DNA of 64,000 nucleotides from Musa acuminata AAA Group (taxonomy: Eukaryota; Streptophyta; Magnoliopsida; Zingiberales; Musaceae). Below the pieces are notes generated by a model that did no database searches, was not told the DNA's origin, and was given only the letters and a program-made list of their open reading frames with translations. The DNA lies in NCBI RefSeq assembly GCF_036884655.1, contig NC_088335.1:48077501-48141500 (forward strand), written 5' to 3'. Below, one piece after another: positions 63,973 through 64,000 of the stretch. A program made the translations under genes and the position numbers. The first letter of the stretch is position 1. Every line of letters starts with the position of its first letter.

Positions 63973-64000
63973 CTTTAAGACTTTCTCCCAAGTGATGGGT
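63973..64000. other. window edge, intron of the carrier gene
   Basis: Nothing identifiable; the carrier's first exon(s) should lie beyond this point. Confidence 0.4.

Noticed and set aside
1..64000. A novel multi-gene system or biosynthetic cluster
   Set aside because: The recognised genes belong to unrelated housekeeping, stress and hormone pathways, are interspersed with transposon debris and show no functional grouping. I also saw no tRNA, rRNA or organellar insert by eye, though short ones could be missed.

Overview
This is a nuclear chromosome window from a flowering plant, almost certainly a monocot. The genes are split by GT-AG introns, the intergenic DNA is AT-rich, and there are many CT/AT microsatellites and decayed plant transposons. 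The brassinosteroid P450 reads most like the monocot D2 type, and the GGTAC-rich short elements recall Musaceae. Banana or a relative is my inference, not something the sequence proves. I rebuilt the exons by hand from frame, splice signals and family knowledge.

Layout, left to right. (1) 1-2.1 kb: transposon-derived DNA, including a fold-back element with an apparent 10-bp target duplication. (2) 2.2-10.2 kb, minus: a nine-exon chloroplast DEAD-box RNA helicase (RH39 type). (3) 10.4-14.8 kb: an old Ty3/gypsy-like LTR element (10964-14519, minus) nested in an older GC-cored repeat. (4) 15.1-19.2 kb, plus: ten-exon CLP1 polynucleotide kinase / pre-mRNA cleavage factor. (5) 19.8-20.3 kb, minus: intronless class II small heat-shock protein with G-boxes upstream. 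(6) 20.8-24.6 kb: one weak small ORF and microsatellites. (7) 24.7-27.3 kb, plus: eight-exon CYP90D cytochrome P450. (8) 27.4-29.95 kb, minus: a decayed Ty1/copia element. (9) 30-34 kb: mostly empty AT-rich DNA plus one inverted-repeat element. (10) 34.1-47.4 kb, plus: fourteen-exon PP2A B55 regulatory subunit whose long introns hold several transposon relics. (11) 48.5-50.0 kb: gypsy LTR and gag remnant. (12) 51.0-53.7 kb, minus: five-exon ribosomal protein eS24 with a telo-box and site II promoter motifs. (13) 57.6-58.2 kb, minus: intronless DUF761 protein. (14) 59.5-61.4 kb to beyond the edge, minus: mitochondrial 2-oxoglutarate/malate carrier, lacking its 5' exon(s). Its visible upstream intron holds two hAT-type short elements and the 3' end of an RTE-type LINE.

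The genes do not form a pathway. They are unrelated housekeeping genes (rRNA processing, mRNA 3'-end formation, translation, phosphatase regulation, metabolite transport) plus a hormone-biosynthesis gene and a stress gene. I see no operon-like cluster, CRISPR array, prokaryotic defence system or convincing new system. The most useful observations are two GC-AG introns with the same donor hexamer (CLP1 and CYP90D), a three-copy hAT MITE family with target duplications, and an LTR insertion whose removal restores one reading frame across its flanks.
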